64,000 bases of DNA, from assembly GCF_965638725.1 (NCBI RefSeq), contig NC_134950.1, positions 132,881,636 to 132,945,635 of the forward strand. Reading direction: 5' to 3'. The stretch comes from Aptenodytes patagonicus (taxonomy: Eukaryota; Chordata; Aves; Sphenisciformes; Spheniscidae). This document shows positions 61,621 through 64,000 of the stretch, in pieces (the first letter of the stretch is position 1; every line of letters begins with the position of its first letter). The position numbers were made by a program, and so were the translations under genes. The notes beneath the pieces are model-generated. The model saw nothing but the letters and a program-made list of their open reading frames with translations. It made no database searches and had not been told where the DNA came from.

Positions 61621-64000
61621 TGAGGCAGCACCGTGAGCGCATAATGAAAGCCAGGGCTACCAACGATGGATGTCGTGGTGTCGGCGTGCATGGCTGAAAC
61701 AGCAACGCGTTTTGTTTGTGCGCATGATAGATGTGCGTAGGTGCATATTTTGTAGCCTTGAAGAAAATAGAATTGTCTTTAGTTGCCCGTCTTTAAAAAA
61801 TGAATGTAGCTGACACACTAAGAGAGACACTGTCATCTAATATTTATACTTGAACTGGCTTCAAATTGGGACTTTGCATTTCTGTGTGATGATATACGGC
61901 CATACAAATGCCTTTACTTTTTTTTATTCATCCAGAAAGGAAAAAAAGATTTGCTTGTGCCATGCTATGTGTTAAAAATGGTGATTTGTTCTTTGGAGAA
62001 CTATGCCATGTAATATTGATTTGATTCCTAACACCCCTGCGATCAGCTACACATTCAGTTACTCAAGGACGCCTATGATCGTATGGAGGAGTTTGTGAAG
62101 GCGGTGGTATTTCAGCCTCATCTTCTTCTGCAGGCAGATCAACTTCTGCTACTTGCAGCTTCCCCGAATAGCCCATAAAGACAAGACATATGGAAATTGG
62201 TGAATGCAGGTTACTGAGGGAGAGGAGCCTGGGGTGTGGGCTTACATTACTCTGTAGATTGCTCTCTTCAAACCCAAAGGGTTTTGGACAGGGAAGGCTG
62301 CATGCACACACACTTGAAAGCAGTCTAAACTGTCTATCATACTAACTGATGTCAGCAGCAAAAAATCTCTCCTATGGAATAAACCAGTAACTTCCAGTGA
62401 GAAAAGATGGCCTTTACATTCCCTCCTAACAAGTAAGCGGCTAGCATTTTCTAAGATGCGTAGCACCAGGGCACTGGGCTCTGCTGGGCCAAGGATAGCA
62501 ACAGATACAAGGTCAAGTTTCTCCCCGTGACTATAACCTACTGCAATGCTACTAATTTGTATCTATGGAGAAAGAGAACACCAGCATCTCTCCTCATCTT
62601 GTGTCCCAGGAAAGTGCCTGGGGAAAAGGGAATTTATGGAGAAAAAAGGGTAAATAATATTATTAAAAGTCCTTTTCATAAAACATTACTGGTTGACATT
62701 TATAGCTTCCATTCTGGTTATAGGCTTATACAAAACATTTACCACCGTATTACTTGTTTATATTATTTTGATTACCATAGACCTGACCTCTTAGCTCACA
62801 TAATGCCAAACTTACATCAAATCAGTGAGTTTTTTTCAGTTCAGCCTGTTACATTGTAAGATTCTTTGAAAGAGATGTGTCCTTTTTGACACTGCACTGA
62901 AAGCAGGGTCTGCTGAAAAGAGACGGGCAGGTTGGAAAGCTTTGTAAGAGACGGTGCACGTGGGAGGGTGCTGCCTGCGTGTGTATGTGGCTGCACAGGA
63001 GAACAGCAAAACCTGCTCTGCATTTGAAAGTCATTGCTACGAATCAGTCACAACATGCTGTTCTACAAGATTGTCACTAAGGTTAGTGTTTATATAAAAA
63101 CAGCTCTGACAGTGAAAATGTTATGTTCTGCCCCTTTATTACTGCAACAGTACTTGTTGCATTCCTTCAGTATGCATAGATTTACAGCATTGATATAAAA
63201 AGGAAAGTTAAATAACCCATTGACTCTTCAATGCATGGAGGTTAGCTACTATATTCATTTAATACGACTGCTGCAGTTAAATTCTGTTCTTTCTTTGCAG
63301 GAGGAGAGGATAAAAATTAATGCGGTTTTGTAGTCCCAACTAGGGTGCATGTGCAGGATTCTAGCAGATGCCCCAGTACACTGCAAAATAAAACTGTAGG
63401 GCCTTTTCTCCTACATTGCAACACGCTCCTTTTGTGTAGGATTGGACCATATTGACATCGTATCTCTTCATAATTTTGCAGGCTCTCCAAAATTCAGAAA
63501 TACCCTGGTATTCTCAAGATTTAGATTCCCAAAGACTAACTTGAATGTCAGCTCTCGAACTAACCTTACTTGCAACATCTAAACTGTTACTGCAGTGAAA
63601 AGAAAGAAAAAGAAAAAAAGGTGTTTGTTGCACTTCCCACCATCCTTTTTCCAAACTTTGCAGACCCTACTGTGTTCAAGTTGAAATTGGGCTCTGGAAA
63701 CCTTAGATTACCAAACCACAGCCTTACCTAATTGTGTTGAGGGGACCTATCTCTACTCGCAGTAGAAGAGAGGCACCGTCCGCTGCAGACATCAGCCTTC
63801 CTGACACCGTGGACTACGCAGTGTCCAGCTGCGCTCTGCAACCTTTCAGTTTACAAAACACAACAGCAACTTTAACCCCGATATTAAATGCAGTTATAAT
63901 TATACCAAAGGGATTCAGCGATGCTCTCAGCAGCATAAAGGGCACTAGTGAATACTGCTATCAGATCTCTTATTTACCCTGAAGCCCCAGACCATCCAGC
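61621..64000. other. Upstream flank of PRR15; no gene seen
   Basis: AT-rich sequence upstream of the PRR15 island on the minus strand. No exon, RNA gene or transposon is recognised. By synteny the next gene to the right should be CHN2, beyond the window. Confidence 0.55.

Noticed and set aside
1..64000. Prokaryotic-type systems (operons, CRISPR, toxin-antitoxin, phage)
   Set aside because: The sequence has introns, CpG islands and avian retroelements; no such structures are present.

Overview
The window is vertebrate nuclear DNA, almost certainly from a bird of the Neoaves group. It is sparse, intron-rich and AT-rich, with two sharply GC-rich CpG islands. It contains avian CR1 LINEs with the diagnostic 3' tail of ATTCTATG units, old CR1/L3-like fragments of the kind shared with turtles and crocodilians, and a solo ERVL-type LTR whose ends match a very common neoavian family. 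There are no operons, prokaryotic genes, CRISPR arrays or rRNA/tRNA genes.

Two protein-coding genes are recognisable, both on the minus strand. At the left, a short exon (2990-3122) encodes the start codon and first 26 residues (MPV followed by a polyproline stretch) of WIPF3 (CR16, a WASP-interacting protein family member). It ends in a consensus splice donor and is preceded by a long polypyrimidine tract and an acceptor. The rest of WIPF3 lies beyond the left edge. Its promoter is probably the CpG island at about 17.0-18.0 kb, so about 3.1-17.0 kb would be its first intron. At the right, PRR15 (proline-rich protein 15) is complete: a 122-codon reading frame in one exon (60269-60637), a splice acceptor 9 nt before the ATG, a candidate poly(A) signal at 59995-60000, and a CpG-island promoter at about 60.2-61.6 kb. 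PRR15 followed by WIPF3 in the same orientation matches the order I know from human chromosome 7p (CHN2-PRR15-WIPF3), so the window reads as the reverse complement of that segment.

The roughly 42 kb from 18 to 60 kb is the gap between the two genes, and I find no exon in it. It holds a 5'-truncated but well-preserved CR1 (52.58-53.96 kb, one frameshift in the reverse transcriptase reading frame), a nested CR1-in-CR1 (33.26-33.95 kb), a solo LTR with perfect 5-bp target duplications (43.77-44.36 kb), several old CR1-like fragments, simple repeats and two CTCF-like motifs. A hAT-type MITE with an 8-bp target duplication sits about 145 bp from the WIPF3 splice donor.

The least expected signals are two exact non-tandem direct duplications in unique sequence: 59 bp at 22190/23232 and 30 bp at 585/1616. 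Each pair is separated by about 1.03-1.04 kb, and I cannot assign either to a known repeat. I see no convincing new biological system. The remaining stretches look like ordinary avian intron and intergenic DNA.
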